Part shown: positions 52,260 to 62,400 of the stretch, one piece after another
Layout: every line of letters starts with the position of its first letter
Position numbering within the stretch: the stretch's first letter is position 1
Origin: Pedobacter antarcticus
Lineage (GTDB): Bacteria > Bacteroidota > Bacteroidia > Sphingobacteriales > Sphingobacteriaceae
Reading direction: 5' to 3'
DNA length: 64,000 bases
Assembly: GCF_900112985.1 (NCBI RefSeq)
Contig: NZ_FONS01000001.1
Location: 307,730-371,729 of the forward strand
The notes under the pieces: generated by a model
Seen by the model: only the letters and a program-made list of their open reading frames with translations
Told to the model about the DNA's origin: nothing
The model's database searches: none
Made by a program: the position numbers and the translations under genes

Positions 52260-53026
52260 TGCGGAATATGCTTCTTCGGAAAATTGAATATTAGAGAAGA
52301 TAGGACAGGCAAAACGAAAATCAAAACTGTAAATACCGATACCATCATATCTGTATGCTCTGAATCAATCCATCTGGAAATTCCATTGTCCGGATACAAA
52401 TGGGTAAAAAATGACGATGTAAGTTTTAAACCCAGAACACCAATCACAATAAACGCAATCGTTTCCAGAAAGGTGAATTTCTCCATCAGTTTCACAAATG
52501 CCTGTGCGACAAAACGCATCGCCAGAATACCAATAAATACCCCGATATAAATTAGATTGATATTATCGGTAAACGCTACAGCAGCGAATACATTGTCAAT
52601 GGAAAAGGCAAGATCCATAATTTCCACCAGGGCAACAGTAGCCCAGAATGTCCCCATTAACCCTACTGTAGAGCGGTAGAACCAGCTCTTTTGTTTATCA
52701 ACAACTTCAGTTTCTTCCTTTTTCCCATGCTTTTTAAGGAGGTATGAAACGGATAGATACAGCAGATATAATCCACCGAGCGGCTTTAGCCACCAGATCT
52801 GGACGAGCCAGGCTGCAAGCAATAAACAGATTCCGCGGAACACATAAGCGCCGATTATCCCATATTTCAATGCCTTTTCGCGCTGATGTTTAGGCAGATC
52901 CATTACCATTGTTGCTAATACGGCTGCGTTATCTACCGACAGTAAACTCTCAATAATAATCAAGTTTAGAATAATTAACAGAGCCGCATTTATATCATCT
53001 CCAAGTATGCTGTGAATAAAATCCAT
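52208..53026 (-). CDS. TerC-family integral membrane protein
   Basis: 272 aa, about seven helices. Family motifs: NLIIIESLLSVDNAAVLATMV (conserved acidic ESLLSVDNA), EIMDLAFSIDNVFAAVAF (second SIDN motif) and IAFIVIGVLGLKL. TerC/Alx-type proteins export manganese or act in tellurite resistance. The C-terminal tail (NFPKKHIPHQDEDLNTV) is charged and its coding bases overlap the convergent ABC gene. No ter cluster is adjacent, so manganese or metal homeostasis, perhaps at protein-export sites, is more likely than tellurite resistance. Confidence 0.9.
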   Translation of the reverse strand: MDFIHSILGDDINAALLIILNLIIIESLLSVDNAAVLATMVMDLPKHQREKALKYGIIGAYVFRGICLLLAAWLVQIWWLKPLGGLYLLYLSVSYLLKKHGKKEETEVVDKQKSWFYRSTVGLMGTFWATVALVEIMDLAFSIDNVFAAVAFTDNINLIYIGVFIGILAMRFVAQAFVKLMEKFTFLETIAFIVIGVLGLKLTSSFFTHLYPDNGISRWIDSEHTDMMVSVFTVLIFVLPVLSSLIFNFPKKHIPHQDEDLNTVMEEQESGR

Positions 53027-53055
53027 GTTGTAGTTTTGTTCTGCTAATTTAAGAT

Positions 53056-53092
53056 AAAAAAAAATATCCCCGGCTTTGTAAAACGGGGATAT
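53056..53092 (-). terminator. Terminator of the SusCD operon
   Basis: On the minus strand ATATCCCCG (53092-53084) pairs with CGGGGATAT (53072-53064), 11-base loop, followed by eight or more T. It lies about 45 bases after the TIM-barrel gene, the last gene of the SusC-led operon. Confidence 0.92.
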
Positions 53093-53138
53093 CTGTGTTT
53101 AATACGATGATATTTAATGCAGCGGTATAAAATTGGTT

Positions 53139-54080
53139 TTAAACCAGGAATGCATCAACCTCTCGGTAGGCTTGTATCACCCTTTGCTCCCCTTCTTTTC
53201 CAGGTTTAGAATTACCGTGCTCCATGCCCATAACGCCTTTATAACCTTTAGTATGAAGATGCTTAAAAAGGTTCTTATAATTGATCTCACCAGTTGTCGG
53301 TTCTTTTCTTCCGGGATTATCTCCAATCTGGATATATGCTATCTCATCCCAGCAACGGTCAATATTTACCATCAGATTTCCTTCTGTCTTCTGCATATGA
53401 TAAATATCATAAAGAATTTTGCAAGATGGACTATTTACTGCGCGACAGACATTATAGGTCTCATGAGTCTGCTGTAAAAAGAGTTCCGGCGTATCGCTCA
53501 AAGTCTCCAGTACCATAATTAATCCATGCGGCTCAAAAATCTTTGCACCAGCACGCATCGCTTCAACAACATTGGCCATTTGTATGCCGTAAGGAAGTTT
53601 CCGTTCATAGAATCCAGGTACAACAGTTAACCATTTGGCATTACACCTTTTGGCAGCCTCAACAGAAGCCTTACATGTTTTAGTAAATACATCAAGAAAT
53701 TCCTTCTTTCCGGTTGTAAGGGAAACCTTCCAGTTATCTCCGCCATCTACAACAAAAACACCCATTCTCATACCCAATTTCTCTAGTAGCTTCCCAATTT
53801 TAACCTGCTCATCAACAGGTCTGTTGAGATAACCATTATCTTCGATAGACCGGAAACCATGATCATACATAAACTGAATCTGATCCAGAAAACTTTTCCC
53901 AGCTGAATTGGCAAACATACCCTCGTGCGGGGCATAATCCAGATTGAATGTCTTTTCAGCTGCTAATCCTGCATTACTGTTACTTGCCTGTATATCCGCT
54001 GCTGCCGAAGTCAGCGAGGACCCCATAACCAGTGAACCTGTAGCTACCAGGCTATTCTTTAAAAACTCATTTCTGTTCAT
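53139..54080 (-). CDS. Exported TIM-barrel sugar isomerase/epimerase (hydroxypyruvate-isomerase-like)
   Basis: 313 aa from the ATG at 54080 (MNRNEFLKNSLVATGSLVMG); the longer frame begins at a TTG. The leader looks like a Tat signal (usual MNRRxFLK), but one of the twin arginines is replaced by Asn, so export may be by Sec. AP_endonuc_2/xylose-isomerase-like barrel: FMYDHGFRSIEDNG, GVFVVDGGDNWKVSL, WLTVVPGFYERKLPY, VLETLSDTPELFL, ILYDIYHMQKTEGNL (metal Asp/His), YIQIGDNPGRKEPTTGEINY, GVMGMEHGNSKPG. Likely isomerises a keto sugar made by the Gfo/Idh/MocA enzyme two genes upstream. Closest described group is hydroxypyruvate isomerase. Confidence 0.85.
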   Translation of the reverse strand: MNRNEFLKNSLVATGSLVMGSSLTSAAADIQASNSNAGLAAEKTFNLDYAPHEGMFANSAGKSFLDQIQFMYDHGFRSIEDNGYLNRPVDEQVKIGKLLEKLGMRMGVFVVDGGDNWKVSLTTGKKEFLDVFTKTCKASVEAAKRCNAKWLTVVPGFYERKLPYGIQMANVVEAMRAGAKIFEPHGLIMVLETLSDTPELFLQQTHETYNVCRAVNSPSCKILYDIYHMQKTEGNLMVNIDRCWDEIAYIQIGDNPGRKEPTTGEINYKNLFKHLHTKGYKGVMGMEHGNSKPGKEGEQRVIQAYREVDAFLV

Positions 54081-54115
54081 TGGTATTTTTTTTGTAGTCA
54101 AATTAAAATATACAA

Positions 54116-55117
54116 TTAGTTGATAATCATTCTGCTGAACCCGGGGCTCATCATTTCATCAATACTGCCATCGGCTTTCCTGTAAATCAAATAAACCTCC
54201 ATTCCCGGGATGAGTTTTATAAATTCAAGCACTGCTTTCGGTTCCATTGCCATCAATGCATTATCATACCCATCTGCAGTTAATGCATCATTTGCGTACA
54301 CTGTCACGCTTATCAATCGATTATCCAGGGGATAACCAGTAACAGGATTGACCAAATGGCTCACCTTATGTCCGCCCTGTTCCAGGAATTTACGATAATT
54401 ACCTGAGGTGGTGACAGCTCCTTGATCAAATGTGATCACATGTCTGATAACTGGCTCAGCTCGTGATTTTAATGATGGTCCTTCAACACCGATTCTAAAC
54501 CCTTCACCGTCCGGCTTTTTCCCCTGCATCCGCAATTCTCCACCGATCTCAGCTATGAAAGAAGTAATCCCTTTTGCCAGCATATAATCCGCCACCAGAT
54601 CTACAGTGTAACCCTGGGCGATACCATTTAAATCTATCTTTATTCCCTTCTTTTTACGTTGAAGTAAATTTCCACGGATAGTCAGATTTTTCATCCCGAC
54701 GGTCTTTAAAATCTCTCTGATTTCAGCACTGTCGGGAAAATGTTGTACTGGCTTTGCGCCAAAGCCCCAGGCTTGTACGAGTGGTGCTACCGTTATATCA
54801 AACCTACCTTGTGTTAAATGGTAAACCTCAAAAGATTTCTTAATCACCTTTGACATATGTCCATCCATTTGCATATCCGAAGAGCCAGCGTTGAAAATAG
54901 AAATACGGGAATCAGACCGGTACAAGGACATTGAAAGATCGATTTCCAATAAAATACTGTCAATTTCCGCTTGTTCAAGCAAAGGTTTACTGGCATAATA
55001 ACTAATGGAATAATCCGTTCCCTGCGCCAGTCCCTTTAGTAAAAATAGCTGCTGTGCATTTCCCTTTACGAGGCAAATACACAGCAGCAAAAGCACCAGG
55101 CTTAAATGTTTATACAT
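54116..55117 (-). CDS. apbE: FAD:protein FMN transferase, ApbE
   Basis: 333 aa, signal peptide MYKHLSLVLLLLCICLVKGNA. ApbE core: GTDYSISYYA near the N-terminus, SLYRSDSRISIFNAG, DITVAPLVQAWGFG, KIDLNGIAQGYTVDLVADYM, FIAEIGGELRMQGKKPDG, and the metal/active region VTTSGNYRKFLEQGGHKVSHLVNPVTGYP with the C-terminal ADGYDNALMAM. It transfers FMN from FAD to a threonine or serine of partner proteins in the periplasm. No flavinylation acceptor (FMN-binding domain protein) is seen in the operon or window, so its client is unknown. 14 bases from the Gfo gene. Confidence 0.92.
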   Translation of the reverse strand: MYKHLSLVLLLLCICLVKGNAQQLFLLKGLAQGTDYSISYYASKPLLEQAEIDSILLEIDLSMSLYRSDSRISIFNAGSSDMQMDGHMSKVIKKSFEVYHLTQGRFDITVAPLVQAWGFGAKPVQHFPDSAEIREILKTVGMKNLTIRGNLLQRKKKGIKIDLNGIAQGYTVDLVADYMLAKGITSFIAEIGGELRMQGKKPDGEGFRIGVEGPSLKSRAEPVIRHVITFDQGAVTTSGNYRKFLEQGGHKVSHLVNPVTGYPLDNRLISVTVYANDALTADGYDNALMAMEPKAVLEFIKLIPGMEVYLIYRKADGSIDEMMSPGFSRMIIN

Positions 55118-55131
55118 TTAACCAATATGAA

Positions 55132-56454
55132 TTAAAGTACTTTGGTTTTTCCAGGCATTGCAATCGGATAAAGTCCGTTTTCATCTGGCAAAACTTTAGG
55201 TTTGGCAGACCAGCTGAGCTGGTCAGGAAACAAACTATTATTTGCTTTCAAAGCTTCATCCCATTTGATTGTCTGACCTGAATAGGTTGCATAACGACCT
55301 ATAATAGCGGTAAGACAACTTTTCGCACCACGTTCTGCATCACTAAATTTATATTCTCCTTTGGAAATTGCATCAAACAACTCGTCGTGCTCAGTCTGAT
55401 AAGGATTAGCATTACCCTTGGTCGGATGGCTAAAAATTTCTTTTCCTTTATGATCCCATAATATGCCTTGGTTACCTGCCGAAAGATAGGTACGGCCTTT
55501 TGTTCCCTGGAATGTCTCATCTACTCTGTTCTCTGTGCCTTCAAAGTGACGACACTGGCTATATATAACAGATCCGTCGGCGTAGGTTAATTCCACAGCA
55601 TGATTATCGTAGATCTCACCATAATCTTTGCCAGTTCTCCAGGCTCTGCTACCTGTTCCCTGCACAGATACTGGATAGGCATTTTTAACCCAGTTAGCAA
55701 TGTCTATATTATGAACGTGCTGTTCTACAATATGATCGCCACATAACCAGTTGAAGTAATACCAGTTACGCATCTGATACTCCATTTCTGTTTGCTGAGG
55801 TTGTCTTTTCTTTACCCAAACGCCCCCGCTATTCCAATAAACCTGTCCGCTATAAATATCACCTATTGCACCGTCCTGAATTCTTTTCATGGTCTCCCGG
55901 TAATTGGCCTGATATCGGCGCTGTAAACCAACAACGACATTGAGTTTTTTCTGTTTTGCAATCTCCGCTGTAGCCAGGACTTTACGGATACCCGGTGCAT
56001 CAACTGCAACTGGTTTTTCCATAAATACATGTTTGCCCTGTTTTACTGCTTCCTCAAAATGGGACGGACGAAATCCGGGAGGCGTAGTCAACAGGACCAC
56101 ATCGGCAAGTGCGATGGCTTTCTGATAAGCATCAAAACCGGTAAAACGTCTTTCTTTAGGTACGTCAACTTTAGTCTTAAACTTATCGGATAATATTTTA
56201 TAACTACTTTCCATCCGGTCTTCGAAAGCATCAGCCATAGCGACAAGTTTCACATTGGCTTTTGTACTTAAGGCCTGAAATGCTGCACCTGTACCGCGGT
56301 CCCCGCAACCTATCAGTGCAATCTTAATTGTATCGTCTACACCCGAATGCCCGGCAGCAAATGCAAACTGATTCAAAAAAACGCCACCTGCAAGTAACGC
56401 CGAGGTCTTAATAAAATCCCTGCGCTTATCGCGCAATTCTTCATTTTTAATCAT
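55132..56454 (-). CDS. Tat-exported Gfo/Idh/MocA-family oxidoreductase
   Basis: 440 aa. Tat signal with RRDFIKTSALLAGGVF. Rossmann NAD(P) domain IKIALIGCGDRGTGAAFQAL, then ADVVLLTTPPGFRPSHFEEAV and KHVFMEKPVAVDAPGIRKVL (EKP motif). The C-terminal domain has VGLQRRYQANYRETMKRI and WLCGDHIVEQHVHNIDIANW with catalytic-type His. As in glucose-fructose oxidoreductase, cofactor is probably bound before export. Substrate is likely a sugar or cyclitol imported through SusCD; relatives oxidise C3 of glycosides. Between the SUMF1-like gene and apbE. Confidence 0.92.
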   Translation of the reverse strand: MIKNEELRDKRRDFIKTSALLAGGVFLNQFAFAAGHSGVDDTIKIALIGCGDRGTGAAFQALSTKANVKLVAMADAFEDRMESSYKILSDKFKTKVDVPKERRFTGFDAYQKAIALADVVLLTTPPGFRPSHFEEAVKQGKHVFMEKPVAVDAPGIRKVLATAEIAKQKKLNVVVGLQRRYQANYRETMKRIQDGAIGDIYSGQVYWNSGGVWVKKRQPQQTEMEYQMRNWYYFNWLCGDHIVEQHVHNIDIANWVKNAYPVSVQGTGSRAWRTGKDYGEIYDNHAVELTYADGSVIYSQCRHFEGTENRVDETFQGTKGRTYLSAGNQGILWDHKGKEIFSHPTKGNANPYQTEHDELFDAISKGEYKFSDAERGAKSCLTAIIGRYATYSGQTIKWDEALKANNSLFPDQLSWSAKPKVLPDENGLYPIAMPGKTKVL

Positions 56455-56499
56455 TTTATCTGTGGTTCTTAGTTCAAGTTTTATTATATATATGTATTT

Positions 56500-57465
56500 C
56501 TAATAATCCTGGATTACGGGCTGGTCATAGTAAGCCTTTATTTCTGCTTCGGAGGGCGGAGTAACTGGTCTCACCAGACGCATTCCAATAAAAGGAGCTT
56601 CAGGGAACCACCAATTGCTTTTAGGAATCTGCGGATCCAGCTGTTTCCAAACAGGATCAGAGCCCAACCTGGCTGCAGAACGCAATTCAGAAGGCTGATC
56701 TTCGTAAGATCCCCCACGAATACTATGCGCATACAATTTTGTAGGCACAGCTAAAGGGTCCTTCAGTTTATCACCCTTTAAACCTGCATAAAAATCCGAA
56801 AGATATTGATCCCAGGTCCACTCAGAAACATTTCCGTGCATGTCATACAATCCCCACGCATTAGGCTTCTTTGTTCCGACCTTATGGGTCTTACCGTCGC
56901 TATTACCTTTATACCAGGCATATTCATTCAAAGCCTCAGGATCTGCACCAAAACTGAACTCTGTAGTACTACCTGCACGGCAAGCGTACTCCCATTCTGC
57001 TTCAGTAGGCAATCTATAAAATACTCCTGTTCTGGCATATAGCCATTTACAATACTGTATTGCATTGTAATTAGTCATCGCTAATGCCGGGTGGCCTTCC
57101 TTTCCCATCCCAAATGTCATATCCAGATAGGGCTTAGTCGGTCTGGTCACCGCATCGACTGCAGCCGGTACTGCCGAAGTACTGTGGTTCACCTCATAAT
57201 CTTTATACAGAAACGGTTCATAAAGATCCCAGGTCAATTCATACGTTGCCATCCAAAAAGGTGATATTGTAACTTCATTTACAGGCTTTTCGTCTGCCTT
57301 TCCATTATTACTACCCATCTTAAATTTACCCGCAGGAATAGCCTGCATACTGAATGATAAATTTGTACCGCTGATTTTCTGTTCGTAAGGTTTCTGGGTT
57401 TGTGCAACAGCGGTTTGCAACCCTAAGAGTAGCGGAAGGAAAAATACTTTTTTGTTAACTTTCAT
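56500..57465 (-). CDS. Exported SUMF1/FGE-fold protein lacking the catalytic cysteines
   Basis: 321 aa, signal peptide MKVNKKVFFLPLLLGLQTAVA. The formylglycine-generating-enzyme fold is clear: MQAIPAGKFKMGSNNGKADE, VNEVTISPFWMATYELTWDL, YRLPTEAEWEYACRAGST, VGTKKPNAWGLYDMHGNVSE, SIRGGSYEDQPSELRSAARL and PFIGMRLVRPV. True FGE carries two cysteines just after RGGS; here that loop reads YEDQPSELRS, without cysteine, and no sulfatase gene is nearby. So it is probably a structural or differently acting relative (PvdO/EgtB-like fold). Follows susD by a hairpin-containing gap. Confidence 0.88.
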   Translation of the reverse strand: MKVNKKVFFLPLLLGLQTAVAQTQKPYEQKISGTNLSFSMQAIPAGKFKMGSNNGKADEKPVNEVTISPFWMATYELTWDLYEPFLYKDYEVNHSTSAVPAAVDAVTRPTKPYLDMTFGMGKEGHPALAMTNYNAIQYCKWLYARTGVFYRLPTEAEWEYACRAGSTTEFSFGADPEALNEYAWYKGNSDGKTHKVGTKKPNAWGLYDMHGNVSEWTWDQYLSDFYAGLKGDKLKDPLAVPTKLYAHSIRGGSYEDQPSELRSAARLGSDPVWKQLDPQIPKSNWWFPEAPFIGMRLVRPVTPPSEAEIKAYYDQPVIQDY

Positions 57466-57481
57466 ATTTTATGCTAGGATA

Positions 57482-57506
57482 ACGCCTGAGGAAATACCTC
57501 AGGCGT
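57482..57506 (-). other. Intercistronic hairpin after susD
   Basis: Perfect 10-bp stem ACGCCTGAGG (57482-57491) / CCTCAGGCGT (57497-57506), 5-base loop, with no T-run on the minus strand. It lies between the susD stop and the SUMF1-like gene start; it may stabilise the susCD message or lower expression of downstream genes. Confidence 0.7.
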
Positions 57507-57516
57507 AAATTGGATA

Positions 57517-59397
57517 TTAATACCCTGGATTTTGCAACAGCTCTTTGTTACGGTTAATCTCGTCACGACTAAATGGTCTGAAATACAATTTATCATTCCA
57601 AGCTCTGTTTTCCTGTGCTGTTTCGACAGTAGGTGTATACGTATACTGATAAACTGCAGGATCGTAGTGATATGGTGCATTTTGTGTTTTACCATCTTTA
57701 AATTTACCACTTACTTTGATATATGTCGTTTTTCTGCCAAGCGTTTCATTTGCAATCATCCACCGGCGTGCGTCATGATAACGATGCTCTTCATAAACAA
57801 GCTCTATACGGCGTTCATGCTGATAGATCTTCCTCATTTCATCCTGAGAAGTAATACTGATTGCTGGCATTCCTGCTCTGAAACGGATACGGTTTAACCA
57901 TAATACTGCCTGATCCAGCTGCCCTAACTCGATACTGGCTTCCACATAATTTAACACAGCCTCTGTATATCTGAAAAATGGCCATGGAACAAATTGTGGC
58001 ATAGAGGATTCTATGATTGCAGGATCTGGATCAATAAATTTATGCGTATAATAACCTGTCCAGCTTCCGTTCCAATTCTCGATTTCACTACCCCGAGTAT
58101 CCAAACCTTTAAATAAAGTCTTGGTACCGGATTTCATCAAATCATATTCACCGGTCTGTATCTGGTTAGCCGGATCAACATTTCCTGACACCAGGTTTCT
58201 CGGCTTCCACTTCGCACCGTCATATAATACAGTTGCATAAAAACGGGGATCACGGTCAGTATAAGGACTAGCCTTCTGGGCAGCATTATTCCAGCTAAAT
58301 TTGCTGCCATCCTGCATTTCGTAGTCATCTACTAATAAACCAATAGGCGTATTTCCTGCCCAATTATGATAGCCATTCGGACCATTTGCACGACCATAAC
58401 GCATATCACTGCGGTCAATAAAATATCTGGCAAATAATAGCTCGGAGGCTGCAGCGGGATCTACTCCCGGAGCCTTACTTCCTCCGCCCATAGCTATACT
58501 CTTATAATTACGCTGACCTTCTTCAGCTGTTGCCTTCGCAGTCAGGTTCATCTTATAACCCGAACCACTGTTCATTACTTTCAGTGCTGCATCCTGAGCT
58601 GCTTTCCATCTTGAAGTACGGTCACCAGTGGTATAACCTAGATATTCAGGATTAGCATAACCTGCAATCACTGTAGATTTTGCTTTTGCAGTCGGTATAT
58701 CATGCAAGTCACTCGCCGCATAAAGCAGAATTCTTGATTTAAGTGCGTCTGCTGCCAGAGATGAAGTCCTTCCTTTAGGTAGGTTTTTACCAGTAAGTAG
58801 TTTTTCGGCTGCATCACAGTCCAGTAAGATCTGATTTACACATTCTTCAAACGTGGCACGTTTGGCAGCAAAATCATCATCTAATGCATAACTGCGCAAA
58901 ATTAGCGGTACACCGCCCTGAAAACGAACTAACTGATGGTAAAAATAAGCCCGCAGGAAATGTGCTTCTCCTAACATCTGATCTTTAATCGCTTTATCTG
59001 CGATACCATTATTTTCGTCAGTGCCGAGTCGCTCGATAGTGATATTACAAGCCCGGATCTTATTGTACATTCTACTATATTCCCAAGTATCATTTACCCA
59101 ACCCAACGTAGTTGGATTAATTGTACCTGAATTGATCAGGTCTATACCACGGTTAGGGTGAGTGAATAAGGACTCATCGGAGACAGAAGAAAGCATCTCT
59201 TCTGAAAACCCACCGACGTTAAGTCCATTATAGATATCTGTCACAAAAGCCTGAGCTAATCCTGCATCTTTCCACACCAGTTCTGCACTAATTTGCGTTG
59301 GTGGTGAAACAGAGAGGAAGTCTTTTTTGCAACTGCCGGACATCAGCGCGACGAATGCAAAGGTTGCTATATATGTATTTTTAAAAATTGGTTTCAT
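57517..59397 (-). CDS. SusD/RagB-family nutrient-binding lipoprotein
   Basis: 626 aa. Lipoprotein signal (IATFAFVALMSGSC, Cys23), then the SusD core: tetratricopeptide-like helices (LVWKDAGLAQAFVTDIYNGL; YNKIRACNITIERL; HFLRAYFYHQLVRFQGGVPL) and a C-terminal domain containing YTEAVLNYVEASIELGQ, WLNRIRFRAGMPAI and HERRIELVYEEHRYHDARRW. Forms the lid of the SusC transporter on the cell surface, catching the ligand. Paired with susC, 35 bases upstream. Ligand unknown; no glycoside hydrolase is in the window. Confidence 0.94.
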   Translation of the reverse strand: MKPIFKNTYIATFAFVALMSGSCKKDFLSVSPPTQISAELVWKDAGLAQAFVTDIYNGLNVGGFSEEMLSSVSDESLFTHPNRGIDLINSGTINPTTLGWVNDTWEYSRMYNKIRACNITIERLGTDENNGIADKAIKDQMLGEAHFLRAYFYHQLVRFQGGVPLILRSYALDDDFAAKRATFEECVNQILLDCDAAEKLLTGKNLPKGRTSSLAADALKSRILLYAASDLHDIPTAKAKSTVIAGYANPEYLGYTTGDRTSRWKAAQDAALKVMNSGSGYKMNLTAKATAEEGQRNYKSIAMGGGSKAPGVDPAAASELLFARYFIDRSDMRYGRANGPNGYHNWAGNTPIGLLVDDYEMQDGSKFSWNNAAQKASPYTDRDPRFYATVLYDGAKWKPRNLVSGNVDPANQIQTGEYDLMKSGTKTLFKGLDTRGSEIENWNGSWTGYYTHKFIDPDPAIIESSMPQFVPWPFFRYTEAVLNYVEASIELGQLDQAVLWLNRIRFRAGMPAISITSQDEMRKIYQHERRIELVYEEHRYHDARRWMIANETLGRKTTYIKVSGKFKDGKTQNAPYHYDPAVYQYTYTPTVETAQENRAWNDKLYFRPFSRDEINRNKELLQNPGY

Positions 59398-59432
59398 AAC
59401 TGAATTTTTTTCTTTTACCTGTACTTGAAAAC

Positions 59433-62400
59433 TTAGAACGTAGCTTTAATTCCTGTATTGATAACTCTCGCCTGTGGATAATACTGCGCGCTTGAGTTCG
59501 TAGATTCAGGATCCCAGATTTTTATCTTATCAAACGTGAAAAGATTTAATCCGCTTACATATACTCTAAGTGCTACCATACCAATCTTCTTACTGAATTC
59601 CGGAGATAATGAATATCCCAATTCTACATTCTTCACACGCATATAATTATTGCTACGTAACCAATAGGTGTTATCAGCTGCATTATTAGTATCAGTATAG
59701 TATGTTTTACCACGGTTAGAAAGGCGTGGATCTACGCTGCTTGGCCTGTCAACACTCCAACGGTTCAGGTAAGACCATTCCAAAAAGTTACCGATATCTC
59801 CAGATTCGGTTAAGCCTATCATTTGAAGACCGCCGGTCGCACCTTGAATAAGCATAGAGAAATCAAAGTTTTTATACTGCAGACTTAGATTAAATCCACC
59901 TGTAAACGTTGGTGTATTGGTTTTATCCATTCTCACCTTATCATCACCGTTGATAATACCGTCTCCATTAATATCCCGGAATTTCATATCACCGGGAAGT
60001 ATTTGATTTGTTAATCCACTATAGTCAGTTTTATTAGCATCGATTTCTGATTGATCACGGAACACACCTGCATATTCATAAGCAAGTACGGTTCCTGTTG
60101 GCATTCCGGTTGAGCGCTGCCAATCCGGAGCACCAGGAGTTTCATCCCAGAAAATGATCTTATTTTTAGCATATCCACCATTTACACTGACGTTATATTG
60201 TACTTCTCCAACACGGTCGGCCCAGCCTAATCTGAATTCAAAACCTTTATTGTTTACTTTACCCAGGTTTACCGGAGGAAGTTTATCTGTAATACCAGAA
60301 CTTCCAGGAATAGAATTACCTCTGCTGATCAGGATTTTAGTCCTTTTATTATAGAAAGCGTCAAATTCAAAACTCAATCTATTGTCGAGGAATGAAGCGT
60401 CTAAACCAATATTGGAATTATTAGCTACCTCCCACCCGAAGTTAAGATTCGGAACACGGTTTTCTGTAACTGTCTGATTCATCTGGTCATTAATGACATA
60501 GTTTCCAAAACCCATTGTGCTCAGATATTGGTATTCTGCCAATGCATCTCCGAAATATGCCTCTGCCCCCATCTGACCCCACGAAGCACGAAGTTTCAGA
60601 TTATTGACAAAGCTGACATTGTTTTTGAAGAAACTTTCCTCTGAAATTCTCCAGCCCGCAGAGATTCCAGGGAAGAATCCAAAACGTTTGTCTTCAGGAA
60701 AAATGTAAGAACCATCTGCACGCCATAGAAACTCGGCCATGTATTTCTCCTTGTAATTATATCCTACACGACCAAAATAACTGAGCCTTGCACGGTTAAA
60801 CAGGCTATATGGTTCAGTGGTCGGATTAGTGATATTTTGCTCTTTTTCATTACCTGCCAGTAACTCCTGCAATGCTGTAGATAGAAAATACCTTCTAGTT
60901 GCACTGAAACCATCATTGTTTACTTTTTCACGGGTTACACCAGCCATCAGATTCAACGTATGGTTGCCCAGCTTTTTGTCGTAGTTGATCATACCCATTA
61001 GGTTAATACCCAATTGTCCACCCGCTGTTTCAGTCAGACTTGCATCTGTCCTTTCAGAACGAACTGAGCCTACCAGAACCGGAGTTACGCCATCAGCTTC
61101 GAAACTAACTTTATCCCAATCGTATAAAGTCCATGGAGTCTGCCATCTTTTTTGTCTGCCGGAGAACTTATCGATCGATGCTGTACCTGTTACTTTCAAA
61201 CCTTCTACACCAGGTATCTGAATATCAAGTTTACCGGTCGATTGGAAATAATCTCGGGTGTCCCGGTCATAACCTGTCTGATCGGTAGTCACGACGTATG
61301 GATTATAACCAAACTCAATATCACGTCCTGGTAAACCATTTGGATATACCTCAATTTCTGTCGGTCTTCCACGCATTAGCATTCTGAAGATATCATTAGC
61401 GCCTACTGTCGGAGAATTACGTACTTCTTCACGTCCGGTTACGCCTAATGAAGCAGTTACGTACTTATTCAGTTTAGCTTCCAGATTAATTCTCAGATCA
61501 TATTGTTTATAACCGGTCGCCGATTTTTTGTAATAGCCATCCTGATCCAGGTATCCCATGGAGATCAGATATTTAATATTATCTGCCCCCCCGTTGATCT
61601 GAAGGTTATGGCGTTGTTGCGGAGACCAGTTCTTTAAAGTGGTCCCAAACCAATCTGTATTCGGATATCTAAGTGGATCTGACCCATCTTTGAACTTTGC
61701 AATTTCGTCCGGACGGTAAGCGGCATTTAATGTTGTTCCGTCTGATTTCAGGTAAGACCCTGTTGAATTGAAGCTTTTCTGAGCGGCTCCCCATTGGCTG
61801 GCCGGCACATCAGAACCAAAAATAGTCAGTTCATTCAGAATCTCTGCATATTGCTCAGAATTCGCCATTTTAGGTGTACGGGTAGGCTGTTGCAGTCCGT
61901 AACTAAAATCGTACGACAATTGAGGCTTTCCCGACTTACCTTGTTTCGTTGTAACCAGGATGACCCCATTTGCCGCCCTTGAGCCATAAATGGCAGCAGA
62001 AGCATCTTTTAATACAGATACGCTTTCAATATCATTTGGGTTGATCCGCTCCAAGCCACCCGCACGGTTAGGAACCCCGTCGATAACGATTAAAGCGTCA
62101 TTATTACCGAGTGAATTTACACCACGTATCCGGATAGTAGAACCATCTTTTCCTGGCTCGCCACTTGCCTGTTGAGCTGTCACTCCGGGCAATCTTCCCG
62201 CCAGCGAATTAGATAAATTGGCTGTAGGTGACTTCGCCAGTTCTGAACCTTTGACAGCTGTAACTGCTCCTGAAACAACTGCCTTTTTCTGCGTACCATA
62301 ACCTACGACGATTACCTCAGACAACGCCTGTGTATTCTCGACTAATTTTACATTAATTGTCAGTGTGGATTTTACAGGAATTTCCTGGGTAAAGTAACCC

